In this document: one piece after another, positions 53,208-62,636 of the stretch
How positions within the stretch are numbered: the stretch's first letter is position 1
How the letters are laid out: every line of letters begins with the position of its first letter
NCBI GenBank assembly: GCA_963702495.1
Contig: CAVPDA010000018.1
Span: forward strand, 124,001-188,000
Source: CAVPDA01 sp963702495
GTDB lineage: Bacteria > Pseudomonadota > Gammaproteobacteria > Burkholderiales > Rhodocyclaceae
Length of the DNA stretch: 64,000 bases
Direction of reading: 5' to 3'
Made by a program: the position numbers and the translations under genes
Notes under the pieces: model-generated
Database searches by the model: none
What the model saw: only the letters and a program-made list of their open reading frames with translations
Told to the model about the DNA's origin: nothing

Positions 53208-54065
53208 TCAACGCGTTTGCGCCACTGCGTCACCTGCGCTCATCCACGCGGTCACGGCCTGGTTGAATTCCGCCGGCTTTTCGACCATTACCCAGTGCCC
53301 GGTGTCGAAGCCGAGCACCTTGCTGCCGGATCTCGCGGCGATCTCTTCGGCCCAGGCCGATGAATGGAACATGAGCGGCTTGCGCTTGCCGTAGATGAAG
53401 AGCATCGGGCAGGCCGGAGCGAATGCCTTCGCCTGCCGGTAGCCGCCGAGCGCGCCGGTCCACTGCACGTAGTACGGGTAACCCATCTGCGCACCGACGC
53501 ACTGCGGGTCGCCCGGGTAACGCAACGCACGCGCCATCGTCTGGGCCATCCAGTCGCCGAACCGTCCGCCGATGCGCCAGGCCAGCGCCAGCCAGACCTG
53601 GTAGCCGACGACCATCGCTTTCGCCTTCGGGCTCAACTCTTGCAGATGGCGGCGCGAACCCGCATCGCCGACATCGACACCGATGACGCGCTTGACGCGC
53701 TGCGAGTAGCGCATGGCGAACTGGTAGCCGAAGAAGCAGCCCCAGTCGTGCAGCAGCAGGGTGACCTGTTCTCCCGGGCAGGTTTGCTCGACGATGCGGC
53801 AAATCGTTTCCACCACTTCGTCAAGGGAGTAGGCCTGCCGCGGCCTGCGTGGATCGAAGCCTGGCAAGGTGAAGCGGACGCATCGGTAATTGTCCCTGAG
53901 CGCCGCGACCTGCCGATCCCAAAGCCGATGGGTGTCGGGCCAGCCATGGATCAGCACGACCGCCTCGGGCCCCGTGCCTTCGACGAGCACTTCCATGCTG
54001 CCCACGTCCATTCGTCGCCCAGCCGAGCCGGCCGATGAGGCAGGGACAGTCGGACCGGAAATCAC
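53208..54065 (-). CDS. Alpha/beta hydrolase
   Basis: A roughly 267-285-residue alpha/beta hydrolase. Seen: AVVLIHGWPDTHRLWDRQ (oxyanion region), LLLHDWGCFFGYQFA with the Asp nucleophile of epoxide-hydrolase/dehalogenase types, and GHWVMVEKPAEFN with the His. GTG 54065 overlaps the acyl-CoA dehydrogenase stop as GTGA, suggesting coupling; ATG 54011 (MDVGSMEVLVEG) is an alternative. The nucleophile Asp rather than Ser points to an epoxide- or haloalkane-hydrolase type. Confidence 0.86.
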   Translation of the reverse strand: MISGPTVPASSAGSAGRRMDVGSMEVLVEGTGPEAVVLIHGWPDTHRLWDRQVAALRDNYRCVRFTLPGFDPRRPRQAYSLDEVVETICRIVEQTCPGEQVTLLLHDWGCFFGYQFAMRYSQRVKRVIGVDVGDAGSRRHLQELSPKAKAMVVGYQVWLALAWRIGGRFGDWMAQTMARALRYPGDPQCVGAQMGYPYYVQWTGALGGYRQAKAFAPACPMLFIYGKRKPLMFHSSAWAEEIAARSGSKVLGFDTGHWVMVEKPAEFNQAVTAWMSAGDAVAQTR

Positions 54066-55846
54066 CCTGCGGCCGATTCGGCCATGAGCACTGACCCGCG
54101 CTCGGCATCCTGCACCGGTGCGAAGCGGTCTTCGGCCACCGCACGCCCCAGCTCGGTGACCAGGTGGTACATCTGCGCGCTCGGACGCGAATCCGTCAGG
54201 CGCGTGCCGAGATCCAGCGCTGCGCAGGCGCCGGCCTGCCGAACCAGCGGATCCTGTTGCCGGGCGGCGTAGCGGCTGACGACGAGCATCACGGTGGCCA
54301 GCTGTGCACGGCGCGCGAGGTCGAAGGCGAGTGCCTGCCGGTGTGCGATCGCGGCACCGAAGTGGCGCAACGCCGCACTGATCTCCAGGGCCATCGCAGC
54401 GAGCAACTCGTGTGCAACACCGGACAACTGCGCCGGATCGGCGCTCAGGCGATGCTGGAAGCGTCCGATCACGTGGCGCAGTTCCTCGCCGACCAACCAC
54501 GCCGCGTAACTGGCGGCATGGCTGCCGGCGGCCAGCAGTTCCGACGCGCCCGGGTGGTGGCCGGGTGCACCCTCGTGCGGTCTGTCGGTCAGCACGGCCG
54601 CGATCGGGGCCAGGTAATGCTCGCCATGTTCGCGCGCCAGCGCGTGGAAGTAACCCAGGGTCAGGATCTCGTTCTCACCCTCGCCGATGGTCGGCATAAG
54701 CAAGTCGAACACCAGATCGCCGAAGGCGTTGCCTTCGAGGAACGCACGTACGCTATGGGTCTTCAACAGCACGTCAACGCAGGCCTCCTTCACTGCTTCG
54801 GTGCTGAAGACCTTCGCCGTCACGCATTCGAGCTCGCCACGGTAACCCTCCTCGAGCAGGCGCGCCACCCAGGCCGTCATCGCATCGCAGGCGACGATGC
54901 GCCCTGCCAGCCAGCCCAGGCGGCGCTGCACGAGCTCGCGGGAGCCGATCAAGGCACCGAAGGTCTGCCGCTGCTGCACCCAGGGAATGAGGCTACCCGC
55001 GATGATGCGCAGCTGCGCGGCGGCGTTGGCGCACATGGCGAGGCGCCCATGGTTCAGCGCGCAATAGGCGATCGAACGCCCGTCGCCATGTGCGGGGCGA
55101 AGGACGTTCGCGGCAGGCACCGGAAGGTTGTCGAATACGAGCCCGACGTTCTTGATATGGGCGAGCGCTTTCAAGCGATAGGTGAGCGTGTGGAAGCGCT
55201 CATCTTCCTGCTGCGGCAGCTCGATTATCACCACTTCATGCCTGCCATCGATCAGGCACAGCACGCCGACCGTTCGTCCGGGGCCGGCATTGCTGATGTA
55301 GAGTTTTTCTCCGGACACGAAGAGCCAATCCCCCTCGCGCCGGGCCACGGTGCGGATGCCTCCCCAATCGCTCCCCGCGCCTCGCTCCGTGACCGCAAAG
55401 GCGCCCAGGCGCTGCCCCGCGGCCAGTGGGGGAAGCAGGCGCTCCTTCTGCTCGGCTGTGCCGAATGCTTCCAACAGAAAGGCCGGCCCGATGCATGCCT
55501 GAATCGACATCATCCCCGCTACCCACGGATCGACTACCGCCATCTCGGTCATGAACTGCGCAAGCGCCCGGATGTTGGCCCCTGCGCCGCCGTATGTGGG
55601 GCTGGCGCGCAGACCCCAATACCCGGCTTGCGCGAGGTCGGCGACGAGCGCGGGCGCGATGATGCCATCGGGTCCATACCGCGTTCCGGCCTGCTTGTAC
55701 CGACGGACGGCAGCCAGGCTGCGGTCCATCACGGCACGCACGGAACCTGGAAGATCCGGTGGTGAGCTGTCGAACGCCTCGACCCCGCCGTGCCTCCAGA
55801 TCGCCTGGTGAACAGGACTGCTTTCGACCTTCCAGCGCTCTTCCAT
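54062..55846 (-). CDS. Acyl-CoA dehydrogenase with long C-terminal extension
   Basis: A 594-residue acyl-CoA dehydrogenase, longer than the roughly 380 of short-chain enzymes. Seen: ASPTYGGAGANIRALAQF, FAVTERGAGSDWGGI, RLKALAHIKNVGLVFDNL, and PTIGEGENEILTLGYFHAL. The C-terminal region (residues about 420-594) is helical and could be a FadE-like or DUF1974-like tail. Start of the three-gene unit with hydrolase and ligase. Substrate unknown. Confidence 0.85.
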   Translation of the reverse strand: MEERWKVESSPVHQAIWRHGGVEAFDSSPPDLPGSVRAVMDRSLAAVRRYKQAGTRYGPDGIIAPALVADLAQAGYWGLRASPTYGGAGANIRALAQFMTEMAVVDPWVAGMMSIQACIGPAFLLEAFGTAEQKERLLPPLAAGQRLGAFAVTERGAGSDWGGIRTVARREGDWLFVSGEKLYISNAGPGRTVGVLCLIDGRHEVVIIELPQQEDERFHTLTYRLKALAHIKNVGLVFDNLPVPAANVLRPAHGDGRSIAYCALNHGRLAMCANAAAQLRIIAGSLIPWVQQRQTFGALIGSRELVQRRLGWLAGRIVACDAMTAWVARLLEEGYRGELECVTAKVFSTEAVKEACVDVLLKTHSVRAFLEGNAFGDLVFDLLMPTIGEGENEILTLGYFHALAREHGEHYLAPIAAVLTDRPHEGAPGHHPGASELLAAGSHAASYAAWLVGEELRHVIGRFQHRLSADPAQLSGVAHELLAAMALEISAALRHFGAAIAHRQALAFDLARRAQLATVMLVVSRYAARQQDPLVRQAGACAALDLGTRLTDSRPSAQMYHLVTELGRAVAEDRFAPVQDAERGSVLMAESAAG

Positions 55847-56353
55847 TTCGACCTCCGCGGTGACGATGCCGAGCTTGTGGTCCCGATCACCCGACTAGAC
55901 CAGACTGCCCCGCCAGCTGTGCCGCTTACGCGCCCGTAGCGCCCGCGCCGCGCCACACTGTCGGTTGCCCGAACGATCGAGCTGATCAGCTTCCGCGTGC
56001 TTGAGTCTTAATGTTCAGCCCGAACCACCTCCGACTAAGAAGCAACACTATGCCGGCTGTTTGAGACTGTCATTGACGCTTCGCAGGAAAGGCAGTCGTC
56101 TCCGGCTCGCTGGCTTCGCCGAACTCACCCTTGTCATCGGCGCCCATGTCGCGACTGGGTACGAAGGTCGAACCTCAGCGACAGCTTGCGCGGCGAATCC
56201 GCGGTCAGGCGGGGCGTGGGACGACCTCGCCGACCGCTGTTGGCGAACTCCAGTGAAGGTCCGGTACAGGGAGATCAGCAGGTTCTGTTGTCGCAGACCG
56301 TCGGCTACCCCATGTCCCGCGGGGCGCAATGACGCAGGGATGGGGCGGCCGAC
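55847..56353. other. Intergenic stretch with no gene seen
   Basis: About 500 bases between the acyl-CoA dehydrogenase start and the cyclase stop. Open frames here are short and arginine/alanine-rich without ribosome sites. The first gene's promoter probably lies near the 55847 end, but no clear -10/-35 was picked out. Confidence 0.4.
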
Positions 56354-57589
56354 TCAGTTGTCCGAGACAGCCGCCGGCGCGCGCCCCTTGACCAGGAAGA
56401 CGCGCATCGGCCCCTTGCCCTTGACCGTAATCTCGCCGCGATCCTCGCACACGAACTCGGGCGGCAGAAGCGCGCGGGTGGCCTCGCTGATCTGGATCCC
56501 GCCGGAGATGCCCTGCGACTCCATGCGTGCGGCAATATTCACAGTGTCCCCCCACAGGTCGTAGATGAAGCGCTTCTTGCCGATCACCCCGGCAACTACC
56601 GCGCCGGAATTGATGCCGATGCGGATTTCCAGCCCCGGAAACTCCTTGATCGCCGCCTGCATGCGCAAGGCCAGCTCTGTAACCGCCACTGCGTGATCGG
56701 GACGCGGCTCGGGGATGCCCGCGGCAACCATGTAGGCGTCGCCGATGGTCTTGATCTTTTCCAGCCCGGCCTGCTCGGTGAGGTCGTCGAAGCGCGAGAA
56801 GATGGCGTCCAGCAGATGGACCACGTTGGGCACCGACTCGGCCAGGTTCGTATAACCCACGATGTCGGCGAACAGCACGCTGCAGGCGCCGAACGCGTCG
56901 GCGAAGGTGCGTCCTTCCCGCCGCAGGCGCTGGCTGATCTTCGGCGGCAGCATGTTCTCCAGCAGCGCTTCGAGCCGGGCGTTGGCGTTGGCGAGCTGCC
57001 GGTCGGCCTCGGCCAGATCGGCAAGAAAAAGCCGGGCCACCAGCACGAGGGAAACGAAGTTGGCGAAGAACAGGATCCAGCGCCCGGTCCGCTGCTCATC
57101 CGGGCTGTAGGCAAGGCCCAGAGGCGGCAGCGTCACCACGCCGAGTTCTACGGAAACGAAAATCGCCAGGCAGACGCCTGCATAGATCCGCTGCCCGCGC
57201 TCGCTGTGCTCGAAGAAGAGCAGGTATGCGCCTAAGGTCAAGGGCAGCAGATGGAAGTGGCTCATGCTGCGGAACGGGCCCGACACGCCCTCCAGCGCAA
57301 TCAGGCCGACCACCGCCGGAACGACGATCCAGAAATAGGCATGACTGGCCAGTCCGAGCCGGCCGCGCGACACGGAGAACCACACGAAGGCCGCCCCGCA
57401 GAACGAGACGCCTTGCAGCGTCAGTGTCGCCCAATCGCCTCGTGCCAGGGCGACAGCACTCCAGGCGACCGCATAGGCGAGTAGAAATACCGCGCCGGTG
57501 CGCAGCAGGCGCTCAGCCCGACCGCGGCGGTACAGACGAAACTCCACATCCGTGTAGACGAAATCGCCGGCAGCGCTTCGTTCGGTCAC
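56354..57589 (-). CDS. Membrane class III adenylate/guanylate cyclase
   Basis: A 411-residue protein with about six N-terminal transmembrane helices (residues about 30-195, e.g. AVFLLAYAVAWSAVALA, YFWIVVPAVVGLIALEG), then a class III cyclase domain. Seen: VLFADIVGYTNLAES with the first metal Asp, IKTIGDAYMVAAGI with the second, and DLWGDTVNIAARM with the transition-state Asn/Arg. It would make cAMP (or cGMP) in response to a membrane signal. No adjacent cAMP-binding gene. Convergent gap of 500 bases to the acyl-CoA dehydrogenase unit. Confidence 0.93.
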   Translation of the reverse strand: MTERSAAGDFVYTDVEFRLYRRGRAERLLRTGAVFLLAYAVAWSAVALARGDWATLTLQGVSFCGAAFVWFSVSRGRLGLASHAYFWIVVPAVVGLIALEGVSGPFRSMSHFHLLPLTLGAYLLFFEHSERGQRIYAGVCLAIFVSVELGVVTLPPLGLAYSPDEQRTGRWILFFANFVSLVLVARLFLADLAEADRQLANANARLEALLENMLPPKISQRLRREGRTFADAFGACSVLFADIVGYTNLAESVPNVVHLLDAIFSRFDDLTEQAGLEKIKTIGDAYMVAAGIPEPRPDHAVAVTELALRMQAAIKEFPGLEIRIGINSGAVVAGVIGKKRFIYDLWGDTVNIAARMESQGISGGIQISEATRALLPPEFVCEDRGEITVKGKGPMRVFLVKGRAPAAVSDN

Positions 57590-57760
57590 AGCCCCCCCGA
57601 GTCCCAGCGGCCGGCTGTCAGAGGCCGGCCCCGCTCATGCGGCCAGAATTCTACGGTGATTCGTTGCGCACGGGGCCGCCGGCCGCACGGCCACGCGGTT
57701 CGCTTTGTGGTTTAATCCGCCTTCCGCCGCGCGCCCTGGCGCCGACCCGTTTCGATCAAG

Positions 57761-58624
57761 ATGACGACCCCGCTGCCGACCTACATCCTGACCCTTTCCT
57801 GCCCTGATCGCACCGGCATCGTCTTCAGCGTCTCGGGATTTCTGCTGGAGCGTGGCGGCAACATCATCGATTCCGCCCAGTTCAACGACCCCGAGACCGG
57901 CCTGTTCTTCATGCGCGTGCTGTTCTCCATCAGCCGGCCGGATGTCGATATCGCGGCTCTGCGCGGGCAGTTCGAGGAACTGGGGCAGCGCTTCGCCATG
58001 GCCTGGCAGATCCACGATGCGACGGTGCGGCCCAAGGTGATGATCCTGGTGTCGCAGCACGGCCACTGCCTCAACGACCTGCTCTACCGCTACCGCGCCG
58101 GCTACCTGAAGATGGAGATCCCGGCCATCGTCTCCAATCACATGGACTTCTACCAGCTGGCGGCGTCCTACAACATCCCGTTCTTCCATCTGCCGGTGAC
58201 GAAGGAAACCAAGGCGCAGCAGGAGGCCAAGCTGATCGAAATCGTGCGCGAGAAGAACGTGGACCTGGTGGTGCTGGCGCGCTACATGCAGATCCTGTCG
58301 GCGGACGTGTGCCGTGAACTGCGGGGCCGCGCCATGAACATCCACCACAGCTTCCTGCCCAGTTTCAAGGGCGCGCGGCCCTACGCGCAGGCGCACCAGC
58401 GCGGCGTGAAGCTGATCGGCGCCACCGCCCACTTCGTGACCACCGACCTCGACGAGGGACCGATCATCGAGCAGGACGTGGCGCGGGTCGACCATTCCAT
58501 GGACCCGGACACCATCGCCGCCATCGGCCGCGACGTGGAATGCGTGGTGCTGGCGCGCGCAGTGAAATGGCATACCGAGCACCGCATCATGCTCAACGGT
58601 CGCAAGACCGTCATCTTCCGCTGA
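57761..58624 (+). CDS. purU: Formyltetrahydrofolate deformylase PurU
   Basis: A 287-residue hydrolase that splits 10-formyl-THF into formate and THF. Seen: the N-terminal ACT-like domain (LTLSCPDRTGIVFSVSGFLL), FHLPVTKETKAQQEAK, RYMQILSADVCREL, the transformylase core NIHHSFLPSFKGARPY, and HFVTTDLDEGPIIEQDV. Formate from PurU could feed PurT (6050-7255). Head-to-head with the cyclase gene. Confidence 0.95.
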   Translation: MTTPLPTYILTLSCPDRTGIVFSVSGFLLERGGNIIDSAQFNDPETGLFFMRVLFSISRPDVDIAALRGQFEELGQRFAMAWQIHDATVRPKVMILVSQHGHCLNDLLYRYRAGYLKMEIPAIVSNHMDFYQLAASYNIPFFHLPVTKETKAQQEAKLIEIVREKNVDLVVLARYMQILSADVCRELRGRAMNIHHSFLPSFKGARPYAQAHQRGVKLIGATAHFVTTDLDEGPIIEQDVARVDHSMDPDTIAAIGRDVECVVLARAVKWHTEHRIMLNGRKTVIFR

Positions 58625-58658
58625 ACAGGGGCGCCGAGCCGGGGGCGCTGCGCGTCCT

Positions 58659-59435
58659 CTACAGCCGCAGGCCGCGCGGCTTGCGCCCGGCGCGGGCGAA
58701 CAAGGCATCGTTGACGGGATTGGGAAGCAGGCGCAGCAGCCTGGCGACGATCGCCATCTGCCACGGCACCACGGCGTAACTGGCGCCGCGGTCGATGGCG
58801 CGGGCGATGCGGCGCGCCGCTTCGTCCGCCTTGAGCAGGAACGGCATGGGGTAGCGATTCACCGCCGTCATCGGCGTTTCGATATATCCGGGACAGATGG
58901 TAGACACCCGGATGCCGCTGCCGCGCAGTTCGACGCGCAGGCTCTCCAGATAGTTGATGGCCGCCGCCTTCGATGCGCTGTAGGCGCCGGCACCCGGCAC
59001 GCCGCGGATGCCGGCCACGGAAGCGATGCCGGCCAGCGTGCCGTGCTGCGCGGCACGCATCGGCGCGACGAACGGCTGGAACGTCGCTGCCATGCCGAAC
59101 ACATTGACCTGAAACACGCGTGCGAACGCCGGGAGGTCTTCCGCGTGCTCGGTGAGGGTGCCCACGGAGATCCCGGCATTGGCGATGACGATGTCCGGCA
59201 CGCCGGCGCGAGCGATGAAGTCGCCGGCCGCCGCCGCCACGGCGCCCTGGTCCGTGACATCGATCGGGTAGCGAAGATGAGATCCCGGCAGGCTGGCGGC
59301 CAAGGATTCGAGCAAATCCGGGCGGCGTGCCGCGAGACCAAGCCGGGCTCCGCCCGCGGCGTAATGGGCCGCTAGCGCCGCGCCCAGGCCGCTCGACGCG
59401 CCGGTGAGGAAGACCCGCTGCGGGCGGGCGGACAC
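58659..59435 (-). CDS. SDR-family NAD(P)-dependent oxidoreductase
   Basis: A 258-residue classical short-chain dehydrogenase. Seen: VFLTGASSGLGAALAAHYA, the DVTDQGAV segment, IANAGISVG, the GAYSASKAAAINYLESLRVE with the catalytic YxxxK (YSASK), and CPGYIETPMT. Cofactor preference and substrate unknown. It lies 15 bp downstream of dsbA on the same strand, so in the dsbA unit. Confidence 0.92.
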   Translation of the reverse strand: MSARPQRVFLTGASSGLGAALAAHYAAGGARLGLAARRPDLLESLAASLPGSHLRYPIDVTDQGAVAAAAGDFIARAGVPDIVIANAGISVGTLTEHAEDLPAFARVFQVNVFGMAATFQPFVAPMRAAQHGTLAGIASVAGIRGVPGAGAYSASKAAAINYLESLRVELRGSGIRVSTICPGYIETPMTAVNRYPMPFLLKADEAARRIARAIDRGASYAVVPWQMAIVARLLRLLPNPVNDALFARAGRKPRGLRL

Positions 59436-59450
59436 GCGGGGCGCCGCGGC

Positions 59451-60095
59451 TTACTTCTTCTTGCGTTCGGAGCGCGCCTTCTGAATCAGCTCGTCGGTTG
59501 CCGCCAGCATGGCCTCGTGACTGCCGGTGAGCGAGCCCGAGGTCATGTACTTGCCGTCGATGATCAGCGCCGGCACGCCCTGGATCTTGGACTGTCGCGT
59601 GAGCTGCTCGGCACGCTTGACCTTGGTCTGCACGTTGAACGAGTTGTAGGCTTCGACGAACTTCTTGCGGTCGATGCCTTTGCTCGCCATCCAGTCGAAC
59701 AGTCCCGCTTCCTCGCTGAGATTGGCGCGCCCGACATGCATGGCCTCGAACACGTCGCCGTGCAAGCGCTGCAACTGGCCGAGGCTATCGAGGGCATAGT
59801 AGGTCTTGGCGCCGGGCACCCACGACTCGCGGAAGATGGCCGGAACGCGCCGGAACTCGACGTCCTTGGGCAGGGTCTTGAGCCACTTGCCGATGAGCGG
59901 TTCCAGATCGAAGCAGTGCGGGCAACCGTACCAGAAGAACTCCGTCACCTCGATCTTGTCTCCGGTCTCCACCGCCAGCGGCTGTGCCAGGGCAACGTAT
60001 TCCTTGCCCGCAGTCACGGCCGCCACGAGCGGACCGGCCAGCCCCAACAGGGCCAAGCCGCCGACCCCCAAACCCACGAACTTTCTTCGATCCAT
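59451..60095 (-). CDS. dsbA: Thiol:disulfide interchange protein DsbA
   Basis: A 214-residue periplasmic oxidase. Signal peptide residues 1-26 (KFVGLGVGGLALLGLAG, a lipobox-free hydrophobic core), active-site motif WYGCPHCFDLE at about residues 55-65, cis-Pro in GVPALIIDGKY. It introduces disulfides in exported proteins. ATG 60095. Packed between the SPOR gene upstream and the SDR gene downstream, a common order in Rhodocyclales. Confidence 0.95.
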   Translation of the reverse strand: MDRRKFVGLGVGGLALLGLAGPLVAAVTAGKEYVALAQPLAVETGDKIEVTEFFWYGCPHCFDLEPLIGKWLKTLPKDVEFRRVPAIFRESWVPGAKTYYALDSLGQLQRLHGDVFEAMHVGRANLSEEAGLFDWMASKGIDRKKFVEAYNSFNVQTKVKRAEQLTRQSKIQGVPALIIDGKYMTSGSLTGSHEAMLAATDELIQKARSERKKK

Positions 60096-60122
60096 ATTCC
60101 GTCCTCTCCATTGTTGCGCGCC

Positions 60123-60743
60123 TCAGTTCGACGCGCCGTCCTTCGCTTTGACCAACCGTGCCTGGATACCGTTCTCCGCCAGCAGGGACCGGGCGCGGTT
60201 CATCTCCTCGGGCTTCTTGAAGGGCCCGATGCGCACGCGGTGCAAGGTTCCCTTTTCCGGGATGTTCACCGGCTGCACGCTGGCGTCCAATCCCAATAAC
60301 GCAAGCTTCGCCCTCAGGTTGTCCGCGTCTTCGGGTTTTTGAAATGAACCGGCCTGCAGGAACAGAATCTCGGTCGGAGCGCTTTCCACCCGTTCCGTCT
60401 TCTCCGCTGGTGCGGGGGCCGGGGCTGCTTCCTCGCCGCTGGGCAGCATCTTGTAGAAATCGAAGCGCGGGCGCTCCATCGGCTTGTCGCCGGGCTTGCC
60501 CGGCAGCGGCGCCGGCGCCGCCTCCACCGCGGCACCATTTTCCGCAGGCGTCCCGTGTTCCGCCTTCTCGCCGGCGGGCTTGAGCCCCTTGTTCTGGAAC
60601 GGCAGCGGCGTCTTGTTCAGAAACCACGCCACCCCGAGCGCGATGAGCACGCCGAGTACCAGGCCGATGAGCACGCCGATCACCGTGCTGCCGTGGCCGC
60701 GCCGTTGCCGGCGCGTGGATCGAGGTTTGGTTGTACGAGCCAA
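60123..60743 (-). CDS. SPOR-domain membrane protein (FtsN-like)
   Basis: A 206-residue protein: basic N terminus (KPRSTRRQRRGHG), one transmembrane helix (TVIGVLIGLVLGVLIALGVA), a Pro/Ala/Glu-rich linker, and a C-terminal SPOR domain (residues about 128-200: LFLQAGSFQKPEDADNLRAK, RVRIGPFKKPEEMNRARS) that binds denuded septal peptidoglycan. The start is TTG 60743, 12 bases after the argS stop, with no strong ribosome site. Likely co-transcribed with argS and dsbA. Confidence 0.88.
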   Translation of the reverse strand: MARTTKPRSTRRQRRGHGSTVIGVLIGLVLGVLIALGVAWFLNKTPLPFQNKGLKPAGEKAEHGTPAENGAAVEAAPAPLPGKPGDKPMERPRFDFYKMLPSGEEAAPAPAPAEKTERVESAPTEILFLQAGSFQKPEDADNLRAKLALLGLDASVQPVNIPEKGTLHRVRIGPFKKPEEMNRARSLLAENGIQARLVKAKDGASN

Positions 60744-60755
60744 GGCAGGCGTTCT

Positions 60756-62520
60756 TTACATGGATTCGGGGGCGCTGACACCGAGGAGCTGAAGGCCGTT
60801 GCGCAGCACCTGCCGCACCGCGGCCGCCAGTGCCAGCCGGGCATGGCGCAGCGCCGGATCGTCCACCAGGATGCGCTCGGCATTGTAGTAACTGTGGAAT
60901 TCGCCCGCCAGCTCCTTCAGGTAGAACGCCACCTGATGCGGGGCGAACTCCTGGGCCGCAGCTTCGATGACATCGGGAAATTCCGTCAGGTGCGCACACA
61001 GGGCCAATTCCCGCTCCGACGTCAGGGGCGAGAGCTCGGCGCCGGACAAGTTGGACACCCTGCCGCCCCACTGATGGAGCACCGAACAGACGCGGGCATG
61101 GGCGTACTGCACGTAGTAAACCGGGTTGTCCGCACTCTGGGACTTGGCCAGATCGAGATCGAAATCCAGGTGCTGGTCCGACTTGCGCAGTACGTAGAAG
61201 AAGCGCGCGGCGTCGTTGCCCACTTCCTCGCGTAGTTCGACGCAGTGTCACGAACTCTCCGGCGCGGGTGGACATGGACGTCTTCTGGCCGTCGCGGTAG
61301 AGCACGGCGAACTGCACCAGCGCGACCTCCAGTCTGGCGGCGTCGAGACCCAGCGCCTGCAGCGCGCCCTTGACGCGCGGGATGTAACCGTGGTGGTCGG
61401 CGCCCCAGATGTCGATGATGCGGTCGAAACCGCGCTCGTATTTGTTGAGGTGATAGGCGATGTCGGAGGCGAAGTAGGTATATTGCCCGTTCTCGCGCTT
61501 GATCACGCGATCCTTCTCGTCGCCGAAGGCGGAGGAGCGGAACCACTTGGCGCCGTCCTGGGCGTAGGCGTGGCCGTGCCTTTCCAGCTGGGCCACGGCG
61601 CGATCGATCAGACCGGTGTCGAACAGCGATCTCTCCGAGAACCAGTGGTCGAAATGCACGCCGAATTCGGCGAGATCCTCGCGGCAGTCGGCGAGCTGTT
61701 CCGACAGTGCATGCTGATGGATGTAGGCGAAGTCGTCGCCGAGCAGCTCCTTGGCATTGGTGATGAGCGCATCGAGGTGCTCCTCGCGCGCCCGGTCCGC
61801 TTCGGCATCCTTGCGCTCGGCAGGCGGCAGCGGCGGCACTCCCGACAGGACCGCCTCGCCGAAGCGGACGTAGCGATCGCCGTGAGCGTCCCGGATCTGG
61901 CGTGCCATGCCCCGCACATAGTCACCCTGGTAGGCGTTGGGCGGAAAGGCAAGGTTGACGCTGAACAGTTCCAGATAGCGCAGCCAGGTGGACAGCGCCA
62001 GGATGTCCATCTGCCTGCCGGCGTCGTTGATATAGAACTCGCGCGTGACTTGATAGCCGGCGAAATCGAGCAGGTTCGCCAAGCTCGCGCCGTAGGCGGC
62101 GCCGCGACCATGGCCGACATGCAGCGGCCCGGTGGGATTGGCGGATACAAACTCCACCTGCATCGTCTTGCCGCTGCCGAGCCGGCCGCGGCCGTAGTCG
62201 TAACCGCGCTCGCAGACGCTGCGTACGACCACTTGCTTGGCGGCATCGGTCAGGAACAGATTGATGAAACCGGCACCGGCGACCTCGGCCTTCGCCACCC
62301 AGTCCGAAACCGGCATCTCGGCAACGATGCGGTTCGCAATTTCGCGCGGACTGAGCTTGAGCGGCTTGGCGAGCTGCAGTGCAAGATTGGCGGCGTAGTC
62401 GCCATGGGCCGCCTGTTTCGGCCGCTCCAGCAGGATCACCGCATCCTCGTGCTCGGGCGCGACGACGGACAGGGCCTGTCGCAACAACCCTGCCACCGTA
62501 CTCTTGAGATCGACAACCAT
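60756..62520 (-). pseudogene. argS: Arginyl-tRNA synthetase, frame broken near 61240
   Basis: ATP-dependent arginyl-tRNA synthetase (class I). From ATG 62520: SANPTGPLHVGHGRGAAYG (HIGH motif), the KTSMSTRAGEFVTL signature loop, then a one-base-extra shift at about 61236-61240. After the shift, the other frame gives ELREEVGNDAARFFYVLRK, YVQYAHARVCSVLHQWGG, and the C-terminal anticodon-binding helix, ending at TAA 60756. Span is 3n+1. Because argS is essential and both halves are well conserved, this is very probably a base-call error, not a true pseudogene. Confidence 0.93.
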
Positions 62521-62636
62521 CGCAGCGTGAGCCGTTCAAAAAAGGGGCATTATACCGGAGCCGGCCCGCACGCCGCCTTCACCGGCGCCATGAATCTGTG
62601 TAAATTCACTCCTTTGCCCGCCCTCCCCCGCTTCCC

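Noticed and set aside
59785..62520. argS frame continuing as one 911-codon protein to 59785
   Set aside because: After 61240 that frame is arginine/alanine-rich nonsense and runs over the SPOR and dsbA genes. The true C terminus is in another frame, ending at 60756.
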